A stretch of DNA of 64,000 bases. Origin: Streptomyces sp. CB02980. GTDB taxonomy: Bacteria > Actinomycetota > Actinomycetes > Streptomycetales > Streptomycetaceae. Location of the stretch: positions 82,377 to 146,376 of the forward strand of contig NZ_JACSCH020000021.1 in the NCBI RefSeq assembly GCF_014451325.2, written 5' to 3'. The position numbers and the translations under genes were made by a program. Below are positions 29,685 through 37,949 of the stretch, in pieces. Every line of letters begins with the position of its first letter. Position 1 is the stretch's first letter. Below the pieces are notes generated by a model. That model was not told the DNA's origin. It saw only the letters and a program-made list of their open reading frames with translations, and ran no database searches.

Positions 29685-29963
29685 ATGGCTGTCATCGTCA
29701 CCGTCGAGATCCCCGGCGGCACGCAGGAGCAGTACGAGGAGACCACCCGGCTCCTCGAGGCCACCGACTGGTTTCCGCCGCAGGGGTTCCTCGCGCACGC
29801 CGCCGGGCCCGACGGGAGCGGGGGATGGCGGGTCGTCGACTTCTGGGACTCCGAGGACGCCTTCCTCGCCTTCGTGGAGAAGGCCCGGCCGATCTTCGAC
29901 CGGGGCGGCGTCCGGACGATCCTGCCCACGGTGCAGGAGGCCGTGAACGTCATCCTGAAGTGA
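29685..29963 (+). CDS. Small antibiotic-biosynthesis-monooxygenase-like (ABM/dimeric alpha-beta barrel) protein
   Basis: 92 residues, one ferredoxin-like alpha/beta half-barrel: VIVTVEIPGGTQEQYEE strand-helix, WRVVDFWDSEDAFLAFVEKARPIF second strand-helix. This pattern is common in Streptomyces hypothetical proteins that dimerise; catalytic activity is not evident. AGGAGCA precedes ATG. Confidence 0.7.
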   Translation: MAVIVTVEIPGGTQEQYEETTRLLEATDWFPPQGFLAHAAGPDGSGGWRVVDFWDSEDAFLAFVEKARPIFDRGGVRTILPTVQEAVNVILK

Positions 29964-30039
29964 CCGGGCGGGTACGGGAGGGGCGGGAGGGCCGAAAACC
30001 CTTTGCGGGACGGGCCGGTGGCCGTCAGGCTTCTCCGCC

Positions 30040-30375
30040 ATGACCAGTCATCCCTCCCGTCCTTCCGACGCGGCCCGTCCTGCCCGCCCGGTCGCGGACC
30101 TGTTCTCCGTCGACGGGCGCCTCAAGGCGATCCCGCGCAGGCCGGCCCGCCGTGAGGCCCTCCTCGCGCATCTCACCGAGAGCCTCTTCGCTCCCGACCG
30201 GGACTACCGCGAGCCCGAGGTCAACCAGGCCCTGCTCACCGTCCACGAGGACTTCTCCGCCCTGCGTCGGTATCTCGTGATCGGCGGCTTCCTCGCCCGG
30301 ACCAAGGACGGCTCGGCGTACCGCCGACAGCAGCAGCCCGGCTCCCCCGGAGGCGCGATCCCCGCCGTCGCGTGA
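30040..30375 (+). CDS. DUF2087-domain protein
   Basis: 111 residues. The DUF2087 region runs from about 20 to 96: GRLKAIPRRPARREALLAHL then YREPEVNQALLTVHEDFSALRRYLVIGGFLART, ending in SAYRR. Such domains are found in small DNA-binding-like proteins and at the end of ArsR regulators; function unknown. Overlaps the LysE gene by 4 bases. Confidence 0.8.
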   Translation: MTSHPSRPSDAARPARPVADLFSVDGRLKAIPRRPARREALLAHLTESLFAPDRDYREPEVNQALLTVHEDFSALRRYLVIGGFLARTKDGSAYRRQQQPGSPGGAIPAVA

Positions 30376-31001
30376 CCGCCGCGGTGATGGCCGGCCTGCT
30401 CGCCGGCTACGGCATCGCGATCCCGGTCGGCGCGGTCGGGGCGTACCTGGTGGCCGTGACGGCCCGTACCGGCTGGCGTACGGGCGCGGGCGCGGCGCTC
30501 GGGGTCGCCACGGCGGACGGCGTGTACGCCGTGCTCGCGGTGGCGGGCGGCTCGGCGCTCGTTCCCCTGCTGACGCCCGTGATGACCCCGCTGCGGTGGG
30601 CCTCGGCCGTGGTGCTCGTGGTGCTCGCGCTGCGGGCGGCGTACGTGGCCCTCTCCACGTACCGGACGGGCGGGCTCGCCTCCCGCGACGACGGGACGGA
30701 CCTCGGCCCGGGTCGCGCGTACCTCACCTTCCTGGGGATCACGATCCTCAACCCGATGACGGTGATCTACTTCGCCGCGCTCATCCTGGCGACGGGCCCC
30801 TCGGCGCCCGCGACCCTCCCCGACCGGACGGCCTTCGTCCTCGCGGCCCTGGTCGCCTCGGCGAGCTGGCAGCTGCTCCTCGCGCTGGGCGGGACGCTGC
30901 TCGGCCGGACCCTGACGGGGGCCCGGGGCCGGCTGACCACGGTGCTCGCGTCGAGCACGCTGATCGTCGTCCTGGCGGTACGGCTCGTGGCGCGCTCCTG
31001 A
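30372..31001 (+). CDS. LysE-family amino acid/metabolite exporter
   Basis: 209 residues with five to six hydrophobic helices. The first helix carries IAIPVGAVGAYLV (P-x-G-P-like LysE motif), and FLGITILNPMTVIYFAAL (about 120-137) is the family's conserved Asn-Pro helix. LysE/RhtB proteins export basic amino acids, homoserine lactones or similar. GTG start, translationally coupled to DUF2087. Confidence 0.85.
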   Translation: MTAAVMAGLLAGYGIAIPVGAVGAYLVAVTARTGWRTGAGAALGVATADGVYAVLAVAGGSALVPLLTPVMTPLRWASAVVLVVLALRAAYVALSTYRTGGLASRDDGTDLGPGRAYLTFLGITILNPMTVIYFAALILATGPSAPATLPDRTAFVLAALVASASWQLLLALGGTLLGRTLTGARGRLTTVLASSTLIVVLAVRLVARS

Positions 31002-31102
31002 GCGATCGCGCGAGTGAGCGTGCGAGCGCCGGCGCATGCGCACGAGTCGAGTCGAGTCGCGGCTTGACTCTCAGGTGACCGGAGACGGCACAGTCTCTTC
31101 TC

Positions 31103-32029
31103 GTGGACAGGACGAACCTGCTGCCGATCGGGCAGTTCGCGCAGGCCAGTGGCCTTTCGGTGACGGCGCTGCGGCACTACGACGCGAGCGGTGTGCTCAC
31201 ACCGGCCTTCGTCGATCCGGCCAGCGGCTACCGCTACTTCCGGCGGGACCAGCTCCGCAGCGCGCAGCTCGTACGCGCGCTGCGGCAGCTGGACATGCCG
31301 ATCGAACGGGTACGGGAGCTGCTCGCGAGCGGCGCGGGCGGTACGGGAAGCGCGGACGGCACCGAGGCCGGTGCCGCGGCCGGTACCGAGGACCGTGGCG
31401 CTGCCACCGCCGAGCTGGCCTCGGCACTGCGCGCCCAGATCGAGGCGGCCGAGCGGAAGCTCGACGTCCAGCGGTCCGTCGTCCACAGCCTGTTGACGAG
31501 ACCGACCGAAGGAGCCGAGATGAACCGCCGCGTCACCCTCCGCCAGGGCACCCCCGAACGCGTCCTCGTGCGCGGCGCGACGGTGAACCACCACGGCCTG
31601 GACCCGTTCCTGCGCACCGCGTACGAGGAGATGTACGCGGTCGCGGGCCGGGGGCCGCTCACCTTCACCGGGCCCGCGTTCGTCCGGTACCACGGGCTCT
31701 GCGACGAGGAGAACGAGACGCTGGTCGAGGCGTGCCTGCCGTTCTGGGAGTCGGGCGCGCAGCCGGGGGAGTTGGGCGAGGGGATGTCCGTACGGGACGA
31801 CCCGGAGTGCACGTACGCCTGCATGGTGCTGGAGGGCGGGGCGACCGCCTTCCCCGCGGTCCTCACCGCGTACGACACCGTGGCGAACTGGATCGCCGAG
31901 CACGGCTTCGCCTTCGCGGGCCCGGTCCGCACCACGTTCCTCCGCTGGACCGGCGCACCGGACCACCCGGACAACCGCCTGGAAATAGCCTGGCCGGTGA
32001 CGGACCCGTCCACCGAGCTGCCCGCCTGA
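31103..32029 (+). CDS. MerR-family regulator with GyrI-like C-terminal domain
   Basis: 308 residues. MerR DNA-binding domain at the N-terminus (IGQFAQASGLSVTALRHYDASGVLTP then GYRYFRRDQL), a helix with RALRQLDMPIERVRELL, an alanine/glycine-rich linker, and from about residue 135 a GyrI-like/AraC-effector-binding domain (VTLRQGTPERVLVRG). Like BmrR-type multidrug sensors it probably binds small hydrophobic ligands. GTG start 31103. Possible targets are the adjacent LysE exporter or permease. Confidence 0.85.
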   Translation: MDRTNLLPIGQFAQASGLSVTALRHYDASGVLTPAFVDPASGYRYFRRDQLRSAQLVRALRQLDMPIERVRELLASGAGGTGSADGTEAGAAAGTEDRGAATAELASALRAQIEAAERKLDVQRSVVHSLLTRPTEGAEMNRRVTLRQGTPERVLVRGATVNHHGLDPFLRTAYEEMYAVAGRGPLTFTGPAFVRYHGLCDEENETLVEACLPFWESGAQPGELGEGMSVRDDPECTYACMVLEGGATAFPAVLTAYDTVANWIAEHGFAFAGPVRTTFLRWTGAPDHPDNRLEIAWPVTDPSTELPA

Positions 32030-32145
32030 CCGATCGGCGGTCCGGTCGGTGGTCCGGTCGGCGGGCCGTGTCCGGAACCGGCTTACCCTTCCCGGGGATC
32101 GGCGGCGAATCTCCTCCGCCGACCGTCCGTAATTCGGGGGGAAAC

Positions 32146-33516
32146 ATGACAGGGCGGGTACTCGGCGCCGGTCTGCGGCAGCGGCATCTAGCCATGATCG
32201 CGCTGGGCGGTGCGATCGGCGCCGGGCTCTTCGTCGGTTCGGGGTTCGGGATCGCCGCCGCCGGGCCCGGCATCCTCGTCTCGTACGTGTGCGCCGGCGC
32301 CCTGACCGTCCTGGTGATGCGGATGCTCGGCGAGATGTCGGCGGCCCACCCGGTCACCGGCTCGTTCGCCGAGCACGCCCGCCGGGCCTTCGGGCCGTGG
32401 GCCGGGCTGCTCACCGGGTGGATGTACTGGGCGCTCCTCGTCGTGAGCGTCGCCGCCGAGGCCGTCGGGGCCGCGCACATCGTCGGCGGCTGGGTGCCGG
32501 CCGTGCCCGGCTGGGTGTGGGTGGCCGTCTTCATAAGCGTCTTCACCGCGAGCAACCTGGCGGGCGTACGGAACTTCGGCGAGCTGGAGTTCTGGTTCGC
32601 CGGCCTCAAGATCGCCGCGATCGTCGGCTTCCTCGTGCTCGGAGCCGTCGTCCTCGCCGGCCTGCTGCCCGGTCATCCGTCCCCCGGCACCGCCCATCTC
32701 ACGGGCGACGGCGGGTTCCTGCCGCACGGCTGGCACGGCGTCGCCGTCGGCATGGTGGCGGCCGTCTTCGCGTTCGGCGGCCTGGAGACGGTCACCATCG
32801 CCGCGGCCGAGTGCGACGACCCGGTCCGGGCCGTCCGCAACGGCGTTCGGGCCGTCATGTGGCGGGTCGCGGTCTGCTACCTCGGCTCGATGGCCGTCAT
32901 CGTCACCCTCGTCCCGTGGAACGCCCCGGGCGTGGTCGAGGGCCCGTACGCCGCCGTGGTCGCGAGCACCGGTGTCCCCGGCGCCGCCGACCTGATGAAG
33001 GCGGTCGTCCTCGTCGCGCTCCTGTCGGCGATGAACGCCAACATCTACGGCTCCTCACGCATGCTGTTCGCCCTGGTCGGACGTGGTGACGCACCCCGCG
33101 CCCTCGGCCGGGTGAGCACCGGCGCCGGTGTCCCGTACGCGGCCGTCCTCGCCTCCGCCGCGTTCGGCTTCGCCTCGGTCGTCCTCAGCCTGCTCTGGCC
33201 GCGTACGGTCTTCCCGTTCCTGCTCAACTCCATCGGCGCCGCGATCCTGCTGGTCTGGGCCCTGATCGCCGCCTCCCACCTGCGCCTGCACGGCCCCTCC
33301 GGACGCGCCGTGCTCGCGCTCGCGGGGATCGGCGGGGTGCTGCTCTTCATGCTGGGCGACCCGACGAGCCGCACCCAGCTCCTCACGACGGGGGGCTGGG
33401 CGGCGGCGCTGCTGGTGTGGGCGTGGTCGAGGAGGCGCGTCAGGGACGGCCGGCGTACCGGGCCAGGAACAGATCCACTCCCGAGCCGATCACCCGCGTC
33501 AGCTCCGCGTCGCTGA
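32146..33516 (+). CDS. APC-family amino acid permease
   Basis: 456 residues, 12 predicted helices. The start LRQRHLAMIALGGAIGAGLFVGSG is the classical first-helix motif of the amino acid transporter (AAT) subfamily; VFAFGGLETVTIAAAEC is the helix 6 region, and ANIYGSSRMLFAL the helix 8 region. Imports amino acids with protons. ATG 32146 is preferred because this motif follows at once; the frame is open upstream through the MerR gene but not related. Its last 77 bases overlap the convergent TetR gene. Confidence 0.9.
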   Translation: MTGRVLGAGLRQRHLAMIALGGAIGAGLFVGSGFGIAAAGPGILVSYVCAGALTVLVMRMLGEMSAAHPVTGSFAEHARRAFGPWAGLLTGWMYWALLVVSVAAEAVGAAHIVGGWVPAVPGWVWVAVFISVFTASNLAGVRNFGELEFWFAGLKIAAIVGFLVLGAVVLAGLLPGHPSPGTAHLTGDGGFLPHGWHGVAVGMVAAVFAFGGLETVTIAAAECDDPVRAVRNGVRAVMWRVAVCYLGSMAVIVTLVPWNAPGVVEGPYAAVVASTGVPGAADLMKAVVLVALLSAMNANIYGSSRMLFALVGRGDAPRALGRVSTGAGVPYAAVLASAAFGFASVVLSLLWPRTVFPFLLNSIGAAILLVWALIAASHLRLHGPSGRAVLALAGIGGVLLFMLGDPTSRTQLLTTGGWAAALLVWAWSRRRVRDGRRTGPGTDPLPSRSPASAPRR

Positions 33517-34123
33517 TCTCGGCGTCGGGCGAGAAGGTACGGACGAGCTGCGGCACCCCCACCGTGGCCGCGACCAACTGCTGCACGGCGAGCGCCGGAT
33601 CGGGCGCGTCGAGGGTGCCGCGGGCGTTGAGCTCGGTGAAGGCCTCGACGAGCGGGCCGTTGTTCATGTCATAGCTGACCCGGTACCAGAGCTGCCCGAG
33701 CTGCGGGAAGCGGTCTATCTCGCCGATCACCAGCCGGCGCAGCGACATGATGTCGGGGCGCAGCAGGATGCGGGCCCAGTCGGTGGTGAGCCGGACGAGG
33801 GCGGCGCGCAGGTCGGGGGCGTCGGCGAGGGTGGAGTTGGAGGGCTCCAGATCCGCGTACGTCTTCGGGAGCACGCCGCCGATGACGGCGAGGAACAGCC
33901 GCTCCTTGCTGCCGAAGTGCTTGTAGATCGTCGCCTTGGAGACGCCCGAGCCGCGGGTGATCGCGTCCATCGAGGCCGCGGAGTAACCCTCGGCGAGGAA
34001 CTCGGCGAGGGCGGCGTCGATGATCGCCTGACGCTTGCGCGAGGCGGCGTCGGCGGGGTCCGGGATGATCGGGATGCCGTACTCGTCGGTCGCGTCGTCC
34101 TGGATCTCGGCTCCGGCTCCCAT
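33440..34123 (-). CDS. TetR-family repressor
   Basis: 227 residues. DNA-binding domain RQAIIDAALAEFLAEGYSAASMDAI then GVSKATIYKHFGSKERLF (residues 30-75). The C-terminal ligand domain is of the AefR/TetR_C_7-like kind (WARILLRPDIMSLRRLVIGEIDRFPQLG). Encoded next to a multidrug exporter and an FMN reductase, with matching operator sequences in all three promoter regions (34156-34186 and 35446-35517), it most likely represses all three genes until an inducer binds. Confidence 0.9.
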   Translation of the reverse strand: MGAGAEIQDDATDEYGIPIIPDPADAASRKRQAIIDAALAEFLAEGYSAASMDAITRGSGVSKATIYKHFGSKERLFLAVIGGVLPKTYADLEPSNSTLADAPDLRAALVRLTTDWARILLRPDIMSLRRLVIGEIDRFPQLGQLWYRVSYDMNNGPLVEAFTELNARGTLDAPDPALAVQQLVAATVGVPQLVRTFSPDAEISDAELTRVIGSGVDLFLARYAGRP

Positions 34124-34153
34124 GGGTGTTCCTTAGCTGTGGTGGCGGGACCG

Positions 34154-35437
34154 TCAGTATATGAACTGAACGGTTTGGTCTGTAAAGCGCGCCGCCAGGG
34201 CCGGTCCGGCCGCGACGCCGATCAGGAAGGCCAGGTTGAACAGGCCGATGGCGAGGCCGTGCCGGGCAGCCGGCAGCCCGTCGGTCGCGGCACCCGTGAG
34301 CAGCCCCTGAGCTCCGGCCGTGACCAGCGCGCTCGTCCCCGAGGCGCACAGGACGACCGCCGGCCAGGGCGCGGCCACCGCGAGGACGGCCGCGGCGAGC
34401 GACCCGAGGGCGAGGACGGCGCGGACGCGGCGGGGCCCGAGCGCCGGGGCCGCGCGGACCAGCGGCCAGGACAGCAGGGCCCCGGCGAGCGCGGCCGACG
34501 AGGCGACGGCCCCGGTCTCCACGGAACTCCAGCCGGTGAGCGCGGCGACGCGACGCGGAGCCGCGTACAGGAGACCGAAGTTGACGGTGGCGACGGCGAG
34601 CATGAGTCCGGCGGCGCTACGGAAGGCCGGGGCGCGGAGGATGTCGAGGGGGAGGGCGGACCGGCGTCCCTCTGTACCGGTACCGGTACCGGTACCGGCA
34701 CGGGCTCGGGCTCGGTCTTCGCCCGTCCCGCCACCCGCCGACCTCCGCGCAGGCAGCACGACGAGCAGGCTCAGGAGCGGAAGCACCAGGGCCCCGCGCC
34801 AGCCGACCACCCCCGCCAGGGCCGCCCCGGCGAACAGGCCCACCGTGCCGCCGGCCGCGCTGCCGATCGCGACCACGCCGGCGGTGCGGCCCGAGCGGTC
34901 GCGGCCGGCGATCTGGAAGGCCGCGACGTTGAGTCCGGCCGCGCCCGCCGCCTCGAGCACGCGCCCGGCGACGGCCAGGGGCAGGCCCGGGGCGAGGAGG
35001 ACGAGGGCCGCGCCGAGGGCCACGAGGGCGGCGCCCGCCCCGATGACCCCGGCGGGGCCGCGCCGCGGCCCGGCGACGGCGGAGAGCAGCGGGGTGCCGG
35101 CCGCCATGCCGAGCCCGAAGGCCGTCATCAGCCAGGCGGCCGACGCGGGGGAGACGGCCAGCTCACGGGCGGCCTCCGGGAGGGCGAGGCTCGGCCCCGA
35201 CACCCCCATCGCAGCGGGCGCGGCGAGAGCGGCCAGCAGGAGGCCGGTCCGGGTCCGCGTCCGGGGCCGAGTCGGGGTCCGAGAACGGGTCCGCGTCCGA
35301 GTCCGGGGCCGAGTCGGGGTCCGAGAACGGGTCCGCGTCCGAGTCCGGGGCCGAGTCGGGGTCCGCGTCCGGGTCCTGGCCGGGCTCGCGGCCGTCTGGC
35401 CGCGCCCGGAGTCCTGGTCGGTACTGGTGGTGGCCAT
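34154..35437 (-). CDS. MFS exporter (DHA1 / AraJ-like) with long Arg-Thr repeat N-terminus
   Basis: 427 residues, 12 helices beginning at about residue 68 (GLLLAALAAPAAMGVSGPSLALPE). Before that lie about 65 residues, most of them three copies of a 14-residue unit rich in R, T and P, coded by a 42-bp tandem repeat (35245-35375). Such a strongly basic cytoplasmic extension is unusual in this family. An internal (GT)n stretch follows a cytoplasmic-loop RARAGTGTGTGTEG near the middle, coded by a GTACCG repeat at 34675-34698. Start ATG 35437. A start within or after the repeats is possible. Divergent from the FMN reductase and under TetR-type operators. Confidence 0.85.
   Translation of the reverse strand: MATTSTDQDSGRGQTAASPARTRTRTPTRPRTRTRTRSRTPTRPRTRTRTRSRTPTRPRTRTRTGLLLAALAAPAAMGVSGPSLALPEAARELAVSPASAAWLMTAFGLGMAAGTPLLSAVAGPRRGPAGVIGAGAALVALGAALVLLAPGLPLAVAGRVLEAAGAAGLNVAAFQIAGRDRSGRTAGVVAIGSAAGGTVGLFAGAALAGVVGWRGALVLPLLSLLVVLPARRSAGGGTGEDRARARAGTGTGTGTEGRRSALPLDILRAPAFRSAAGLMLAVATVNFGLLYAAPRRVAALTGWSSVETGAVASSAALAGALLSWPLVRAAPALGPRRVRAVLALGSLAAAVLAVAAPWPAVVLCASGTSALVTAGAQGLLTGAATDGLPAARHGLAIGLFNLAFLIGVAAGPALAARFTDQTVQFIY
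34156..34186 (-). promoter_or_regulatory. Promoter and operator of the TetR gene, inside the MFS 3' end
   Basis: Read on the - strand: TTTACA (34186-34181), 19 bases, TATACT (34161-34156); an alternative -35 one base in gives spacer 18. The spacer holds AAACCGTTCAGTT, the same AACCG/GTTCAGT element as at 35446-35517. The promoter overlaps the last codons and stop of the MFS gene. Confidence 0.6.
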
Positions 35438-35445
35438 GGAGGGAA

Positions 35446-35517
35446 TGAACTACACCATCCAGTTCAGTGTCAAGACTGAACCGTTCCGTTGACAGACTGA
35501 ACCGATCGGTTTAGCTT
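35446..35517. promoter_or_regulatory. Divergent MFS / FMN-reductase promoter with TetR-type operators
   Basis: For the reductase: TTGACA (35489-35494), 17 bases, TAGCTT (35512-35517), with the perfect palindrome AACCGATCGGTT (35500-35511) exactly in the spacer. AGACTGAACCG occurs twice (35473-35483 and 35494-35504). For the exporter, TTGACA on the - strand (35473-35468) is followed by an inverted TGAAC...GTTCA pair (35446-35466). The repeated ACTGAAC/GGTT element is the likely TetR binding sequence. Confidence 0.7.
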
Positions 35518-35584
35518 TCTGGTCGTCGGGCCGCGGCAGCAGCCGGCCGGCCGGATCCATTCACTGACACACAGGGGGCATTCC

Positions 35585-36154
35585 ATGACCGAGTCCAAGA
35601 TCTTCGCCATCTCCGGCTCGCTCCGCGCCGACTCGCACAACACCCAACTGCTGCGCGCCGCCCAGAAGTTCAACCCCGGCGGTCTGGAGATCGAGATCTA
35701 CGAGGGCCTGCGTGACATCCCGCCGTACGACTTCGACATCGACACCCCCGACCGCCGCCCCGCCGCCGTCGAGGAGCTCCGCCGCCGGGTGACGGAGGCG
35801 GACGGCGTGCTCATCGCCACCCCGGAGTTCAACTACTCCATCCCCGGCGTCCTCAAGAACGCGATCGACTGGCTCAGCACCGACTGGACCCGTACCGAGG
35901 GCGTGCCCCTGCGCCGCAAGCCCGCCGCGATCCTCGGTGCCGGACCGGGCGCGTTCGGCACGGTCCGCGCGCAGCTGGCGCTCCGGCAGATCTTCGTCTG
36001 CGTCGACGCCGATGTCGTCGCGAAGCCCGAGGTGCACGTCTTCCAGTCGAACGACCGCTTCGACGCCGACGGCAACCTCGTCGACGAGGCGACGATCGGA
36101 CTCGTGCAGGGACTGCTGACCGCACTCAAGGACAAGATCGACGCGACGGCCTGA
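35585..36154 (+). CDS. NADPH-dependent FMN reductase family protein
   Basis: 189 residues, flavodoxin-like fold. The FMN phosphate loop is ISGSLRADSHNTQLLRAA (residues 9-26), and ATPEFNYSIPGVLKNAIDWLS (about 80-100) is the isoalloxazine-binding loop of the NAD(P)H:quinone/azo reductase group. It reduces quinones, FMN or azo/nitro compounds. Under the same TetR operator as the MFS exporter, so the three genes look like a detoxification unit for a redox-active compound. Confidence 0.9.
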   Translation: MTESKIFAISGSLRADSHNTQLLRAAQKFNPGGLEIEIYEGLRDIPPYDFDIDTPDRRPAAVEELRRRVTEADGVLIATPEFNYSIPGVLKNAIDWLSTDWTRTEGVPLRRKPAAILGAGPGAFGTVRAQLALRQIFVCVDADVVAKPEVHVFQSNDRFDADGNLVDEATIGLVQGLLTALKDKIDATA

Positions 36155-36476
36155 GCGGGCCCGGAACCGGCGCCGACGTCGAGGCCGACACCGCCACGGC
36201 TCCCGCGACCGCGACCGTGACCGCGAGGGCCGCGCCCGCCGCGAGCACGCCCCGGCGCGAGCGCCAGGAGAGCACCGACCAGCACGACTGGGCGGAGAGC
36301 AGGGAACCGACGCTCGCCCAGGAGCCCACGGAGCCGGCCGACATCGCGGAACCGACGGAGCCGACGGACAGGAACGACCCGACCGAGCCGATCGAGAGCG
36401 TCGATCCGACCGAGGCGACGGACAGGAACGAGTCCCGCGACCAGAGCGACAGCGACGAACCGTGGCGAGAGGTCAT
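36126..36476 (-). CDS. Membrane protein with S-V-G-S repeats
   Basis: 116 residues. Residues 18-60 consist of degenerate 5- to 6-residue units around S-V-G-S (SVGSFLSVGSVGSAMS and so on), followed by QSCWSVLSWRSRRG, one transmembrane helix (VLAAGAALAVTVAVAGAVAV) and a short tail. I recall similar hypothetical proteins in Streptomyces; no function is known. Beta-solenoid or surface-lining behaviour of the repeat is possible. Its last 29 bases overlap the FMN reductase gene, tail to tail. Confidence 0.65.
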   Translation of the reverse strand: MTSRHGSSLSLWSRDSFLSVASVGSTLSIGSVGSFLSVGSVGSAMSAGSVGSWASVGSLLSAQSCWSVLSWRSRRGVLAAGAALAVTVAVAGAVAVSASTSAPVPGPLRPSRRSCP

Positions 36477-36540
36477 ACCTCGATCGTAGGGTCGTTCCGG
36501 GGAGTGTGCGCGGGAGATGCGTGGGCGCGTAAGAGCGGCC

Positions 36541-36705
36541 CTAACCCGCGCAGGCCGGCAGGAACTCCAGGCCCTCCGGGGCCCCGAAGCGCACCACCGC
36601 GAGGTACGCCTCCGGGTAGTCGCAGCCGACGTCCGTCCACTGGAGCGCGAAGACCGTCCAGACGACGAACACGGCAAGGAGGAACCAACGCCAGCCCTTT
36701 GACAT
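36541..36705 (-). CDS. Small hypothetical membrane protein
   Basis: 54 residues: MSKGWRW start, one hydrophobic helix WFLLAVFVVWTVFALQW, then a short outside tail with two cysteines (GCDYPEAYLAV...LPACAG), which could form a disulfide. AAGGGCTGGCG-type codon use is normal for the region. A longer frame upstream exists but lacks support. Confidence 0.5.
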   Translation of the reverse strand: MSKGWRWFLLAVFVVWTVFALQWTDVGCDYPEAYLAVVRFGAPEGLEFLPACAG

Positions 36706-36832
36706 GCGCGCCACATACCCGCCGGTCACCCGGAGGAACCGCTTCCCTCGGCTGCCGTCGGGGCCGGGTCTCCCGCACGGGGGAGGGGAGACCCGGCCCC
36801 GCGCCGGACCGCGGGACGCCCGACCGCCGCCC

Positions 36833-37828
36833 TCAGTCCAGCTGCGCCATGCGCTGCCTGTTGCCGTCGTCCGTGTCCTGCTGGCTGCTCGACACCAGCA
36901 GGATCGCGTCGGGCAGCGCACCGCTCAGGTGGTGGCCGATGGCGGCGGTGGCCGTGCTGAGCCGGTCGAGGACCAGGTCGACGACCTGGGCCAGGTCGGT
37001 GGCGAGGGAGCCGCTGCTCTTGACGGTGCCGTGGTCGCCGACCGCCGCGTTCAGCTTGGCGGTGGTTTCTCCCCGGACCTTGAGGCCGACCTCGGCGATC
37101 TTGCCGGCCGCGAGCCGGTGTTCCTCGTGATTCACGCGTAGGAAGCCACCGATCGCTCGGCCGGGGGCCGCGCCGCCCGTGGCGCCGGCACCGATGCCGC
37201 TGCCGACCCCCTTCTCGGCCCCGCTCCCCGCTTGGTCGAAGGCGTCCTTCCAGCGGGACCCGCCACCACCCCCGGACGTGCCCGCGAGATCGGCCGGGAC
37301 ATTCTCCAGGGCGATCACGGACGGGTCCTTGAGTACGGATTGGAGTGACGTCCAGAGGTTCTCGACGACCGATCGGTACGTGGAGTCGGTCGCCTGCGCC
37401 GTCTTCGCGTTCGCCTGCGCGACCGCCGCCGGGGCGGCCGGGCTGCCGGCTGCCTGGGCCAACGCGAAGGTCTCTTGTGCGGCCATCCGGGCGGCCACCG
37501 ACACGATGGACGACTTGAGTTCGGCGATCACGGTCGGCAGCGGGCTCACTGCCGATGCCAGCACTCGGGCCGCTCCGGCGATGGGGGTCATGTCCTGCCC
37601 CTTGATCCGATCCCAGTGCTCCTTCAGCGCGTTCATCGCCTCGCCTTCCCCGGAGGAGAGCAGGCGCTGCATGTGCTGGTTGGCGGCCCAGGTGTCGTCG
37701 TCGACGAGCTCGGCGAATGCCTGCAGGCCGGCCGCGAGCAGCGCGTATCCGTCCTCGTCGACCTCCGGCCAGGAAAGGTCGTACTTCTGGATCGCGGCCC
37801 ACGCGACGCTGCCGACCTCTGCCGCCAT
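36833..37828 (-). CDS. Hypothetical alanine-rich helical protein, possibly WXG100/type VII-related
   Basis: 331 residues, largely helical. The first 90 residues (AFAELVDDDTWAANQHMQRLLSSGEGEAMNALKEHW) resemble the N-terminal WXG-type domain of Streptomyces polymorphic-toxin or type VII proteins. Then comes a Gly-rich hinge (GTSGGGGGSRW, AGSGAEKGVGSGIGAGATGGAAPGRAIGG, about 185-225) and a second helical part with no recognisable toxin motif. No signal peptide. ATG 37828 is favoured because GGTGGAG lies 8 bases upstream. No partner gene was seen beside it. Function not known. Confidence 0.65.
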   Translation of the reverse strand: MAAEVGSVAWAAIQKYDLSWPEVDEDGYALLAAGLQAFAELVDDDTWAANQHMQRLLSSGEGEAMNALKEHWDRIKGQDMTPIAGAARVLASAVSPLPTVIAELKSSIVSVAARMAAQETFALAQAAGSPAAPAAVAQANAKTAQATDSTYRSVVENLWTSLQSVLKDPSVIALENVPADLAGTSGGGGGSRWKDAFDQAGSGAEKGVGSGIGAGATGGAAPGRAIGGFLRVNHEEHRLAAGKIAEVGLKVRGETTAKLNAAVGDHGTVKSSGSLATDLAQVVDLVLDRLSTATAAIGHHLSGALPDAILLVSSSQQDTDDGNRQRMAQLD

Positions 37829-37949
37829 GTCCTCAACTCCACCTCGTCGCATGCGTGTTGGTCGCGCGCGCCCCCACTTCGAGCGTCACGGTCTCACGCG
37901 CCCCGAGTGGCCACAAGGCCGACCGGCGCCGTCCCGCACCGCCCCGCGC

